DNA of 64,000 nucleotides from Pseudomonadota bacterium (GTDB taxonomy: Bacteria > Myxococcota_A > UBA9160 > SZUA-336). Within the stretch, counting starts at the first letter, position 1, and the number at the start of each line of letters is the position of its first letter. A program made the translations under genes and the position numbers. Positions 35,968 through 44,817 of this stretch are shown here, in pieces. The notes under the pieces were generated by a model. That model did no database searches. It saw only the letters and a program-made list of their open reading frames with translations, and had not been told where the DNA came from. The DNA is taken from positions 1 through 64,000 of the forward strand of contig QJZC01000033.1 in assembly GCA_003247575.1 (NCBI GenBank). The letters run 5' to 3'.

Positions 35968-37314
35968 TCAGCCAGCAGTAATGGACACATCCTCGACCCG
36001 GATTGCCGGCAGCAGGGCGCATCCATTGAGATTGGTGAGTTCGCTCGAGACTCCACTGATCGAGTGCAGGAGATCGTACAGATTGCCCGCGATCATGGTC
36101 TCGCGAATCGGGACTCGCTCTCCCTGCCGGAGCAGGAAGCCGCCCTTCACGACCCCCGAGAACTCGCCGGTGATCGCGCTGGACTGGCCGCTGAAGCGTG
36201 TCACGAGGATGCCGCGATCCGGCTCGCGACAGAGCTTCTCGTAGGGAGTGTCGCCGGGCGAGACCAGCAGATTCGAGGTGCCGATACGGGGTAGGGCGGC
36301 CGCCCCACCGCACGCGTGGCCTGTGGGCTCGACCTCGGCACGCTGGGCTTCGTACGCATCGTAGAGGAAGGTCTGCAGCACGCCTCGGTCGACCAACACG
36401 CAGCGGCGGGTCGGCATCCCCTCCCGGTCGAAGGCACCACTCGCCGTCCCCTCTGGCAGCCGAGGATCGTCGATCAGATTGAGTGCTTTGGCCGCAATGC
36501 TCTGGCCCAACCGCTCGGCGAGTGGCGAGCGGCCGGTGCGCACCGCCTTGGCGGACAGCACGGGCAGCAGATCCCCCAGCAGGAACGATTGGACCACCTC
36601 CGGGGAGAGGACCAGGGTCCCACGGAAGGACTCGCCGGAGCGAGTCCCCAAGCTACCGAGACACTTCTCGACGAAGCGCTCCGTCAGGCCCGAGAGCGCT
36701 GGTGCAAGCGCGTCCGCACGCAAGACCGTGCTGGAGTCGTAGTCGAACGAGCCGACGTCGTCCCCGTCCACCGCCATACCGAAGAGGTGGGAGCTGGCCT
36801 CCGATCCCGCTTCGCAAAGCGCGATGCCCGTACTCGAAGCGAGAGCACGCGAGTGAACGCTCGCTGCCACTCCGCCCGTATCGATTCGCACGCGTGGGTC
36901 GCGCGCCCGCACCTCCGCCAGCATCGACCCAGCCAGGTCGACCAGCGAGTCGACGCGGAGCTCGCGGAGCGCGGCATCGGGCACGCGCTCGAAGCGCTCC
37001 ACCGCACGCGGATCCGGTAGCTGATTGAACTCGTCGGCGGGGGCCACAGCCGCGATCGCCAGCGCTTCCGAGCAGGCAGCCTCGAGGTTGCCAATCCCGT
37101 TGACGGTGGCGAAACCCTGGCTGCCGCCGCGCAGAACCCGGACTCCGAAGCTGGTTTCATCCGAGGTGGAGGCGGTGTGGATGTCGTCCTTCTGGAGCTC
37201 TACTTCGGTCGAGAGGCCCGACTCCGCGAAGACCTCCACCTGCTCGGCCCCGAGAGCCTGTGCGCGACCTACCGCTCGCTCGCAGGCTGCAAGAAGCTCT
37301 TCTGGTCCGATCAC
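35968..37314 (-). CDS. pmbA: TldE/PmbA, partner subunit of the TldD/TldE protease
   Basis: A 448-residue TldD/PmbA-family protein. It lacks the HExxxH metal motif, as expected for the TldE subunit. The C-terminal half carries the family block (DREGMPTRRCVLVDRGVLQTFLYD, TGEFSGVVKGGFLLRQGERV). With TldD it forms a heterodimeric metalloprotease that trims unstructured peptides, including microcin and some RiPP precursors and CcdA in E. coli. GTG 37314 overlaps the tldD stop (GTGA) and has GGAGG seven bases upstream. Confidence 0.93.
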   Translation of the reverse strand: MIGPEELLAACERAVGRAQALGAEQVEVFAESGLSTEVELQKDDIHTASTSDETSFGVRVLRGGSQGFATVNGIGNLEAACSEALAIAAVAPADEFNQLPDPRAVERFERVPDAALRELRVDSLVDLAGSMLAEVRARDPRVRIDTGGVAASVHSRALASSTGIALCEAGSEASSHLFGMAVDGDDVGSFDYDSSTVLRADALAPALSGLTERFVEKCLGSLGTRSGESFRGTLVLSPEVVQSFLLGDLLPVLSAKAVRTGRSPLAERLGQSIAAKALNLIDDPRLPEGTASGAFDREGMPTRRCVLVDRGVLQTFLYDAYEAQRAEVEPTGHACGGAAALPRIGTSNLLVSPGDTPYEKLCREPDRGILVTRFSGQSSAITGEFSGVVKGGFLLRQGERVPIRETMIAGNLYDLLHSISGVSSELTNLNGCALLPAIRVEDVSITAG

Positions 37315-38756
37315 TGATCGCCTCCGAGCATGACCTGGCAGCGCACGTAGGGACCCCCAGCGTCGACCTTTGCCGGCTGGCCCTTTCCGCAGTAGCCCGA
37401 TCCGAGATCCCAATGAAAGTCGCGACTGATGGCATCGACACTGTGCATGACGTCGAAAGCGATCCCGCTGATGGTCACCCCTCGCACGAGCTCCGCGAGC
37501 TTGCCACCCCGAATCCGCCGCGCCTGTCCCACCCCGAACATGAACTCTCCGGTGCTGTCGGCCTGGCCGCCCCGCGGTCCCTCCAGGAGGTATCCATCGT
37601 CGATCTCGGAGATCATCTGCTCGAAATCCTGTTCGCCCGGAGCGATGTACGTATTTCGCATACGGATCAGCGGTGGGTCGCTGTACTCCCATGCGCGTGC
37701 ATTTCCCGTCGGCATCACGCCGAAGCGCGCGGCGGACTCGCGGTCGTGGAGGTAGCTCGTAAGGACGCCCGCCTCGATGATCGGGGTCCTTCGTGTGATC
37801 ACACCTTCGTCGTCCACCGGGAGCGTGCCCCCGGCTCCCTCCAGAAACTCGCTCTCTCCGGAGTCATAGAGATTCACCAGCTCGCTGCCGACGCGTTTGC
37901 CGATCTTTCCGGCCGCCACCGAGCCCGAGGCCACGAAATCAGCCTCGACGGTGTGCCCGATCGCCTCGTGCACGAGCAGGCCCACGATCGAGGGAGCCAG
38001 AATGACGCGAGCCCGCCCACCGTGTGGACGCTGCGCCTCGAGCAGCTCGACCGCCATCTGGACGGCTTCGTCGCCGAGCTGGCGGGCAGACTTGTCTCGG
38101 AACAGGCAGTTCCAGCCCCCAGTCTTGCCGACACTCTGGAAACCGACCTGGCGCTCGCCTGCACGTTCGGCGATGGCGCTCACACGAAACTCGGGCCGTA
38201 CGAGGCGCAGCGAGCAGTCGGCGCCGTCGCTCGTGACGATCGCCTTTCCCTCATAGATCTCGTTGTAACCGCAGCTCGCGTGGGTGATCGACGACGCACC
38301 GGCGCGAGCCTTGCTCTCGGCCTCGCACGCGAGCTCGATCTTCTCGTCCAAGGGCCGGCCGCTGAGCTCATCGAATCCCTCGCCCTCGAAGTGACCGCGC
38401 GCCAGCTCTCGGCCAGCGAGCGCCTGGACCTTCTCTCGGCGGTACGTCGAGCTCGCGCGCGCCGCGGCGCGCGCGAGCTCGATGGTCGCGCGGACCTCGG
38501 CCGGATCGGCCGAACCACACGAAGCGAAGCCGAAAGTACCCCCATGGAGAACGCGCACGCCGGTCCCCTCGCGCCGCCTGAGCGTCGCCGCCTCGAGTCG
38601 TCCCTGCTCGAAGGCGACGGAGCGCACGACTTTCTGGTGAAAGCGGAGCTCGACGAAGTCGCCGTGCGCGTCGAGGCAGTCCCGCAGGGTCGCCCGAACC
38701 TCCTCGATGGGAACCGGTTCCGGGGAGTGCAGTTCGTCTGAGTCCACTGGCGTCAT
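37311..38756 (-). CDS. tldD: TldD, catalytic subunit of the TldD/TldE metalloprotease
   Basis: A 481-residue protein with the zinc motif HEAIGH at 263-268 and the downstream metal-ligand region including the Cys in DLGSGYCGKGQPA. GEFMFGVGQARRIRGGKL is the family C-terminal block. The start ATG 38756 is preceded by GGAGGG. It is translationally coupled to tldE, and lies 37 bp after the enoyl-CoA hydratase gene. The complex processes peptides; whether a modified peptide is made in this organism cannot be seen here, since no precursor gene is evident nearby. Confidence 0.95.
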   Translation of the reverse strand: MTPVDSDELHSPEPVPIEEVRATLRDCLDAHGDFVELRFHQKVVRSVAFEQGRLEAATLRRREGTGVRVLHGGTFGFASCGSADPAEVRATIELARAAARASSTYRREKVQALAGRELARGHFEGEGFDELSGRPLDEKIELACEAESKARAGASSITHASCGYNEIYEGKAIVTSDGADCSLRLVRPEFRVSAIAERAGERQVGFQSVGKTGGWNCLFRDKSARQLGDEAVQMAVELLEAQRPHGGRARVILAPSIVGLLVHEAIGHTVEADFVASGSVAAGKIGKRVGSELVNLYDSGESEFLEGAGGTLPVDDEGVITRRTPIIEAGVLTSYLHDRESAARFGVMPTGNARAWEYSDPPLIRMRNTYIAPGEQDFEQMISEIDDGYLLEGPRGGQADSTGEFMFGVGQARRIRGGKLAELVRGVTISGIAFDVMHSVDAISRDFHWDLGSGYCGKGQPAKVDAGGPYVRCQVMLGGDQ

Positions 38757-38793
38757 CGAGCCCTCCGAGTGCTGTCCGAGCTCAGAGTCTAGC

Positions 38794-39600
38794 TCAGCGA
38801 CCCTTCCACTCTGGCTTGCGCTTCTCCGCGAATGCGCGCGGACCCTCACGAAAGTCCTCACTGCGAACCATGGCGCGTAGCTCCGGATAGTCCCCACCGA
38901 TGGCGCCCTGCAAGCTCGCCGAATCGAGCCCCTGCATCGCAGCTTGCTTGCTTCCCCGAACCGAGAGTGGAGCACACTCGAGGATCTCGTTCGCCCAGCG
39001 ACGCGCGGTATCGAGTAGCTGATCGGGCGCCACGACCTCGTTCACAAAGCCCAGCTCGCGTCCCTCAGTCGCGGAGACACGCCTCCCGGTCAAGAGCATT
39101 CCCATGGCGTGCTTCAGACCGATCTGGCGAGGTAGACGATGAATGCCGCCGGCAAGCGCCGCCAATCCGACCCTGGGCTCGGGCAGAGCAAAGATCGCAC
39201 GTTCCGATGCGATGATGATGTCGCACGCCAACGCGATCTCGAAGCCGCCACCCATTGCGACACCATTGACTGCCGCGATCAACGGTTTGAATAGATCGAA
39301 GCGCGAGGTGATGCCACCGAAGCCCGCTTCCGGAATACGAATCGCGCCGTCGCTCGAAGCCTGGTACTTGAGATCGTTCCCCGCGCTGAACGCTCGATCT
39401 CCCGACCCGGTCAAGATTGCAACCCAGAGATCGGGGTCTGCTGCAAAGGCGTCGAAGACCCGCGCCATCTCCTGATTCGCGGGCGGATGCAGCGAATTCA
39501 TCACGTTCGGTCGATCGATCGTCACCCAGAGCATGCGCCCATCGCGCTCGACACGACAGTATTCGAGGTCCAAGGATTCAAGCTTCGGTTGGTCGGACAT
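38794..39600 (-). CDS. Enoyl-CoA hydratase/isomerase family protein
   Basis: A 268-residue crotonase-fold protein. The oxyanion-hole segments are present (AFSAGNDLKY and NGVAMGGGFEIALACD), as are a probable acidic catalytic residue in FALPEPRVGLAALAGG, and GRRVSATEGRELGFVNEV. It acts on acyl-CoA esters, probably in fatty-acid or related degradation. It lies between the exporter-type operon (31 bp after it) and tldD (37 bp before it) on the same strand, so it may be co-transcribed with either. Confidence 0.92.
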   Translation of the reverse strand: MSDQPKLESLDLEYCRVERDGRMLWVTIDRPNVMNSLHPPANQEMARVFDAFAADPDLWVAILTGSGDRAFSAGNDLKYQASSDGAIRIPEAGFGGITSRFDLFKPLIAAVNGVAMGGGFEIALACDIIIASERAIFALPEPRVGLAALAGGIHRLPRQIGLKHAMGMLLTGRRVSATEGRELGFVNEVVAPDQLLDTARRWANEILECAPLSVRGSKQAAMQGLDSASLQGAIGGDYPELRAMVRSEDFREGPRAFAEKRKPEWKGR

Positions 39601-39631
39601 GCAGACTCCCTTTCACACAGACGCTGGAGGA

Positions 39632-41395
39632 TCAGAGAGATGCCTTGGGATCGCGCGACAGCCAGAGGTGGAGGGTTTGTGTCTCGCGCCGTTCCCCCGT
39701 CTTTCGCTCCTCCTCGCGATCGGGCTCGACGAAGAGCAGGATATCGTCCCGAGCATCCCCGTCGATATCCTGCGACAGAATCTGGTCGACCTCGCGTGCA
39801 AGTCCTGCCGGAATGGCCACCGTGGATTCGGGCTCCCGCTCGCCGACGATCGAGCTCTGAAGTGCCGCCACGATCTCTCCGGCAAGATCCATCGCCGCTT
39901 CGATCGTCACCTCGCGCCGACGGCGCTCGAAGAGCACGCGTCGAACGAGCTCGTGTCCATCGTAGCGCTCGAGGAACTCGCGTCCCCGGGCCGCTGCCAG
40001 ATCGATCGGAGACTCTTCATCGGCCCGCGTGAGGTAGATCTCCAGCTGGTCGCCGGCAAGGCGCAGAACATCGTCTCGACCGTCGCCATCGAAGTCGCCA
40101 CGCGTCAGACCCTGCATGGGGCGCAAGATGTCTCGGAAGCGCTCGACCACGTCCTCGAGTTCTCCGATCAGTCTCAACAGTGGGGGAATCTTCAGGACCA
40201 ACGTGGAGCGTTCGCTGGGACTGCGCGAGAAGACTGGCTTCTGATCGTTGGTGTACCCGAGCACCTCGATCTCGGTTCGTAGCCCGATGGCGAGGGCCGC
40301 GACCAAGCGAGCTACGCTCGGAATGCGGTATTTGAACAGCACCATGTCGGGACGCCGGTCATCGTCGAGCGGCAACAGCAACACCGAGATGCGATCGGCT
40401 GCGGAGACCTTCACGAGCTGATCCGGAGTCGCATCGAAGTCGAATCCGTCGCGGGAAGCGCGGTAGACCCAGATCCGGTTCTTGTAGACCAACGTGTAGT
40501 CGTTCAAGCCATCGCCGTCGATGTCGCGCAGGATCGCCTGAAACGTCTCGTTCTCCTTCAGCTCGATTCCGTGACGCTGCTTGAAGCGCTCGAGTGGATC
40601 GTCCCCCAAGCGCTCGACCACGTACTCCCCCGTGAGCGCCGTGGCTCCATCTTGCGCGCGTACGTAGCGACCATCCGCCAGTCGAATCTCGACCCGACTC
40701 GCATCGGAGGATTCTCGTTCGGTCGCGAGGCGCGGCAGCTGGATGCGCGTCCGCGCAAGTCCCCCCAGGCGGGGCACGTCCGAGGCGAGCTGCACGGTCG
40801 TGCGGGGCATCTCGGCCTCTCCGCGCCGAACGAGCTTCCCGAGGTCGTTGACATAGAAGTAGACGGCTCCATCGACGGGATAGAGAAGGTCGTCGTCCCC
40901 GTCGCCGTCGATGTCCTCGACGAAGTCCTGCTGTGCGAGATGGAGAAAGCGGATGCCTCGCAGCTTCTCCAAGAGGGGATCACCCTTGCGTACGAACGCG
41001 TTCTCTTCGGAGGAGAAGCCATAGACATCGACGCCGCGCTGGTGGAGTAGGGCGATCTCCGTGATGCCGTCACGATCCAGATCGATCAGATCGAACAGGG
41101 CACCGCCGAACTCGCTCTCGACATCGAGCTCGATGGGATCCGCGTAGCTTCCGTCAGGTCGCTGTAGCCTGAGGTAGAGTCGCGCATCGTCCGCAACCAG
41201 CATGTCGGCTCGATCGTCCGCGTCGAAGCGCGCCCACAAGAGCCCGGCGCGATCGCGCGGTATCTCCATCTCGCGCTGCACATAGCTCGCAGGATCGGCG
41301 AACGCGAAGTCGCACCCTCCGACGATACCGACGAAGACGCTGGCGGCGCGCGCCAGCCAGGACACGACGCGCAGGAAGCAGCAACGCGAGCTCAC
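39632..41395 (-). CDS. Exported FG-GAP/VCBS-repeat protein, second of a pair
   Basis: A 587-residue protein with a signal peptide (ends about FAFADPAS) and at least five calcium-loop repeats of the FG-GAP/VCBS type: FDADDRADML, LDRDGITEIAL, IDGDGDDDLLYP, IDGDGLNDYTLV, FDGDGRDDVLRL and IDGDARDDILLF. Such repeats build integrin-like beta-propellers, usually outside the cytoplasm. It starts with GTG 41395, which overlaps the preceding gene by four bases, and is the last of five overlapping genes that begin with an ABC ATPase. No enzymatic domain is seen. Confidence 0.85.
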   Translation of the reverse strand: MSSRCCFLRVVSWLARAASVFVGIVGGCDFAFADPASYVQREMEIPRDRAGLLWARFDADDRADMLVADDARLYLRLQRPDGSYADPIELDVESEFGGALFDLIDLDRDGITEIALLHQRGVDVYGFSSEENAFVRKGDPLLEKLRGIRFLHLAQQDFVEDIDGDGDDDLLYPVDGAVYFYVNDLGKLVRRGEAEMPRTTVQLASDVPRLGGLARTRIQLPRLATERESSDASRVEIRLADGRYVRAQDGATALTGEYVVERLGDDPLERFKQRHGIELKENETFQAILRDIDGDGLNDYTLVYKNRIWVYRASRDGFDFDATPDQLVKVSAADRISVLLLPLDDDRRPDMVLFKYRIPSVARLVAALAIGLRTEIEVLGYTNDQKPVFSRSPSERSTLVLKIPPLLRLIGELEDVVERFRDILRPMQGLTRGDFDGDGRDDVLRLAGDQLEIYLTRADEESPIDLAAARGREFLERYDGHELVRRVLFERRRREVTIEAAMDLAGEIVAALQSSIVGEREPESTVAIPAGLAREVDQILSQDIDGDARDDILLFVEPDREEERKTGERRETQTLHLWLSRDPKASL

Positions 41396-42996
41396 GGGCT
41401 CACCACGACGCGGACATGATCCTCGTACACGAAGATCGAGTCCGTCCGACCATCGCCGCTTAGGTCGGCAAAGCGAACTCGAGAAGAAGGTGGCAGCGTC
41501 GCTTCGATCGAGGCTTCCGACGCCGTGGAGAGGGTACGCCGGTCAGAGCCGGTCACCTCGAGCGGAAAGACCGAGAACGCCCCCTCCGCAGTGAAGAGTA
41601 CGGTGTCACAGATTCCATCGCCGGAGAAGTCTCCTGGACATCGAATGAATCCGGGCTCTTCGTCGGACTCTCGCTCGTCGGCGGAGGTCTCGTCCTCGGG
41701 AACGGTCCAGCTCGCATCGAAGCGCAGGTCGGGACGCCTGGAAAACGAGCGCTCGCCTGGGTCGAATAGAAAGCCGTAGTAGGTGAAATCGAGCGTTTCG
41801 ATCTGATTGGCAGAGACGGACAGCAGTCGATCGCTCCGAAAGACCGAGATCCCGACGTCCAGGTGCCCGTCGCCGTTCAGCTCCACGAGCTCCGGCGAGG
41901 TACCGAGGCTCGAAAGCTTGATAATCTGGCTCGGCGATTCGGGCAGTCCCTGCTCGCCGCTCAGGAAGATCCGGAGACGGGTCGATAGCTCCTCGAGATC
42001 CAGCTCGGGAACCACATAGTCCATCCGGGAATCTCCATCGACGTCACCGTGCACGATCGCAGGGGGAGGGCCCGCGTTGACGGGACCCGCAGCCAGTCCG
42101 CGCTCCGACACCAGACGATGTTGGACGTCGGGTTTCAGCGGGAAGCTGCCGTCCTCCCGCTGCAGATATCCCAGCAGCTCGGCCCGCTTCATCGCGAGCA
42201 GGTCCAGGCGTTTGTCCCCGTTCAGATCCGCCCATACGACGCGGCGGAGGCTGCGCCACATCACGAGTGGCCCTTCGTCGCGTGCCGTGCGCCGACGTCG
42301 CCGAAGTGGCTCCTTTGCATAGTCGGCTCCGACCTCGACCCGCCCGCTAGACACCGCGGCGTCACTCGACGCACCCATCGCAGAGCCGCGGTAGACGATG
42401 TATCCGCGCGCGTCGGCCAACAGCAGATCGTCGCGCTGGTCGCCGTCGAGGTCTACGATCCCGTCCCAGAAGGGAAGCGCATCCGACGCCGGCATGGAGA
42501 AGAAGAGCCGTTGTCCGCGCAGCACGGCGCGCGGCTTCGAGTCTGCTCGGATCTCGAAGACCGACTGGGCCGTGAAGTAGAGGACGGCTCGCGTGCCGGC
42601 TCCCAGGGGGTCTCCCACTCCGAATGCGACGACGTCGTCCGGAACCTGGTGCTGCGCGAGGGTCTCGACTGCAACCCCTGCTGCTGCAGTCGCGTCCGCT
42701 CGCACGCCGTAGATGGTCACGAAGCGTTCGGCGCTCTGTGGCCCAGTCGAACGTGCGGAAGCAATCGCCAGCTCACGGCCCGGCTCCTGGTCCCACTCCA
42801 CCAGCGCGACCTCGAGGATCTTCTCGTGCGGACGAATCTCCAGCGGGGATACCGTCGCCGCACTTCCCGGGTGGGGCAGCCACGGAGCTACGCACGCAAC
42901 GGCGCGGAACGCCGTGAGCACGAGCGACGCCAAGCGACCCTTGCGGCCCCGGTCGCGCTGATCAGCAGCGCGGGCGTCCGCCCCTCGACCCCTCAT
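41392..42996 (-). CDS. Exported FG-GAP/VCBS-repeat protein, first of a pair
   Basis: A 534-residue protein with a charged N-terminus, a hydrophobic signal region ending near HPGSAA, and several FG-GAP loops: VDLDGDQRDDLLLAD, DLNGDKRLDLLAM, DVDGDSRMDYVVP, ELNGDGHLDVGIS, DFSGDGICDTVLF and DLSGDGRTDSIFV. It is probably periplasmic or surface exposed and Ca-binding. It overlaps both neighbours (ATGA upstream, GTGA downstream). It is related in architecture to the next gene but is not a close duplicate by eye. Confidence 0.85.
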   Translation of the reverse strand: MRGRGADARAADQRDRGRKGRLASLVLTAFRAVACVAPWLPHPGSAATVSPLEIRPHEKILEVALVEWDQEPGRELAIASARSTGPQSAERFVTIYGVRADATAAAGVAVETLAQHQVPDDVVAFGVGDPLGAGTRAVLYFTAQSVFEIRADSKPRAVLRGQRLFFSMPASDALPFWDGIVDLDGDQRDDLLLADARGYIVYRGSAMGASSDAAVSSGRVEVGADYAKEPLRRRRRTARDEGPLVMWRSLRRVVWADLNGDKRLDLLAMKRAELLGYLQREDGSFPLKPDVQHRLVSERGLAAGPVNAGPPPAIVHGDVDGDSRMDYVVPELDLEELSTRLRIFLSGEQGLPESPSQIIKLSSLGTSPELVELNGDGHLDVGISVFRSDRLLSVSANQIETLDFTYYGFLFDPGERSFSRRPDLRFDASWTVPEDETSADERESDEEPGFIRCPGDFSGDGICDTVLFTAEGAFSVFPLEVTGSDRRTLSTASEASIEATLPPSSRVRFADLSGDGRTDSIFVYEDHVRVVVSP

Positions 42997-43988
42997 CCTT
43001 CCTTCCCCATGTCGATCAGCTCGTCAGGAGAGCCGGTTTCGATCTGAAACCACCAGAGAATGCGAATTCGGGAGCCGTTGGCCAGCCGGGTAAGGCGGAC
43101 TGCCCCAAGCACGAAGCTGTACTCGCTCGTATCCTTGCCGCGCTGCAGCGAGAGAAGCGCAGGAATCTGCAGGTTGGTGAGCTTGCGATCCGGTCGGTAC
43201 AGCGGAACCACCAACCTGCGTTGCTCGCCGCTCCCGCTCCAGATCGTGAGCCGGACCTCGCTCACGCCGGAAAGCTCGGAGAAGAACTGTACGACGTCGT
43301 CGGGTGACGGTATCGCCCGCCCGTCGATCTCGGTGATCACGTCGCCCACCCCGACCCCCAGCGGGCGCAGTGGACTACGTGGAGCGAGCTTCAGAACCTC
43401 GATGCCAAAGCTCGGACTCTGTCCGAGCTCGCCCAGGCGCGCGGGCGAAGCCGACCGAAACTCGAAACCGAGATGCCGACGCTCGACGCGCAGCGGGCTC
43501 TCGGCCTCGCTTGGCGAATCGGACTCGGGCTGGGCGACGACCAAGCGAGGAACCGTGCGAGTCTCCAACTGCTCGACGCGGGCGGCACGTTCGACGCGGA
43601 GCCTGAGCACCGCGCCCGCAGGCAGCGCTGCCAGCACGTCGTCGAGGCGCTCGGGGGCGTCGAGCTCGATCTCGTTGGCTTCGAGCAAGATGTCCCCAAC
43701 CTGGATGCCGAGGGCTTGTGCTGGGGAGTTCTCGACCACACGAGTGACGCTGATCCCGAGATACGCGTTCGCATCCTCGAGCACGTTGTCGTTGCTCGCG
43801 GTCTCGACACCGAGGTAACTCCCAGGCTGGGTCGCTAGGTCTGGGCTGGCTGCGGCGGGAACTCGGATTGGAGTGCCCTCGCCAGCCACCCCCTCGTTCG
43901 GCTGCGCAGCGGCGAGCGCAGAGATCGCGAGGACTGCGCTCGCCAGCGCCAGCGAGCGAGAGACACGGGACCTAGACCGCGAAGTCAC
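42993..43988 (-). CDS. Exported protein with two PDZ domains
   Basis: A 331-residue protein: signal peptide ending near ISALAAAQ, a first PDZ (about 57-125; YLGISVTRVVENSPAQALGIQVGDILLEAN), a second PDZ (about 165-250; LGFEFRSASPAR, PLRPLGVGVGDVITEIDGR), and a C-terminal region of about 80 residues. There is no protease domain. PDZ domains bind C-terminal or exposed peptides, so this may be the adaptor between the ABC membrane complex and the two VCBS proteins. It overlaps the permease gene by 17 bp. Confidence 0.85.
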   Translation of the reverse strand: MTSRSRSRVSRSLALASAVLAISALAAAQPNEGVAGEGTPIRVPAAASPDLATQPGSYLGVETASNDNVLEDANAYLGISVTRVVENSPAQALGIQVGDILLEANEIELDAPERLDDVLAALPAGAVLRLRVERAARVEQLETRTVPRLVVAQPESDSPSEAESPLRVERRHLGFEFRSASPARLGELGQSPSFGIEVLKLAPRSPLRPLGVGVGDVITEIDGRAIPSPDDVVQFFSELSGVSEVRLTIWSGSGEQRRLVVPLYRPDRKLTNLQIPALLSLQRGKDTSEYSFVLGAVRLTRLANGSRIRILWWFQIETGSPDELIDMGKEG

Positions 43989-44817
43989 GGCGTCCGAATA
44001 CGACGGCGGTTACCGCCAGGAAGAGCACGGCGGAGGCGGCCGGAGTCGCCAGGTTGAACAGGATCCATCCCGCTTCGACGCCCGCGTCGGAGTTTCCTTC
44101 GGCAAATCCCTGCAGTGCAACGAAATAGGAGGTGTCGAGAAGCGATGGCATGAAACTGTTGAAGAGGTACAAGCGCGCATCGGCCAACGAGCCCTTGAGC
44201 GCTTCGAGGAACACATAGGCCCCGATACATGCACTGGTCGCGATGCCGGTAGAGTCCGTGAGCGCTGAGACCATCAAGCCGAATGCCGCGAGTGCGACCA
44301 TCGGGGGCAATACGAGCAGGACGGCCTGCAGGCTCTCCCGTGTCATGAAGCTGGCTGTGTAGAACACATAGCCTTCCTCGGAGACGTCGACGAAGTCGCC
44401 GAACACTGCCGCGGTGGCGATTCCCACGGCCACGACCCCCAGGATCAGGACCAGTCCGAGAATCAGCAGGAGACCGTACTTGGCCGCCACCCACTGCAGA
44501 CGCGGGTGCGCGCGCAGCAGGATCGTCTTGAAGGTTCGCAGGTTGCCTTCGTTCGCAATCAGCATACTCGCGTAGAATAGGAAGAAGACTCCGCCCAACA
44601 CCAACCCGTTTCGCACACCCTGACTGAAGGCGAAGTATGCGGACCTCGGCTCGTCCGAGCTCGATCCGCTCGCCAGCGCCTGAGCCGTTCGAATCCACTC
44701 GCCGAGCCAGATGGACAGGATCGTGATCAGGATCGGAAGCAGCAGTGTGACCCAGGTGAGCCGGCTCCGGAACGCCTTGGCCAGCTCGAAGCGGAGCACG
44801 AGGGCAAAGCTACGCAT
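43972..44817 (-). CDS. ABC-2 type transporter permease
   Basis: A 281-residue protein with six predicted transmembrane helices (for example LTWVTLLLPILITILSIWLG, LVLGGVFFLFYASMLIA, YGLLLILGLVLILGVVAVGI), as in ABC-2 exporters. The N-terminal segment MRSFALVLRFELAKAFRSRL is typical of this group. It overlaps the ATPase gene by eight bases and the PDZ gene by 17. With the ATPase it should form a homodimeric or heteromeric exporter or membrane remodeller; the substrate is unknown. Confidence 0.88.
   Translation of the reverse strand: MRSFALVLRFELAKAFRSRLTWVTLLLPILITILSIWLGEWIRTAQALASGSSSDEPRSAYFAFSQGVRNGLVLGGVFFLFYASMLIANEGNLRTFKTILLRAHPRLQWVAAKYGLLLILGLVLILGVVAVGIATAAVFGDFVDVSEEGYVFYTASFMTRESLQAVLLVLPPMVALAAFGLMVSALTDSTGIATSACIGAYVFLEALKGSLADARLYLFNSFMPSLLDTSYFVALQGFAEGNSDAGVEAGWILFNLATPAASAVLFLAVTAVVFGRRDFAV

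Noticed and set aside
37260..38741. Plus-strand frame of 493 codons opposite tldD
   Set aside because: It is antisense to a clear TldD with the HEAIGH motif; its length reflects GC-rich codon bias.
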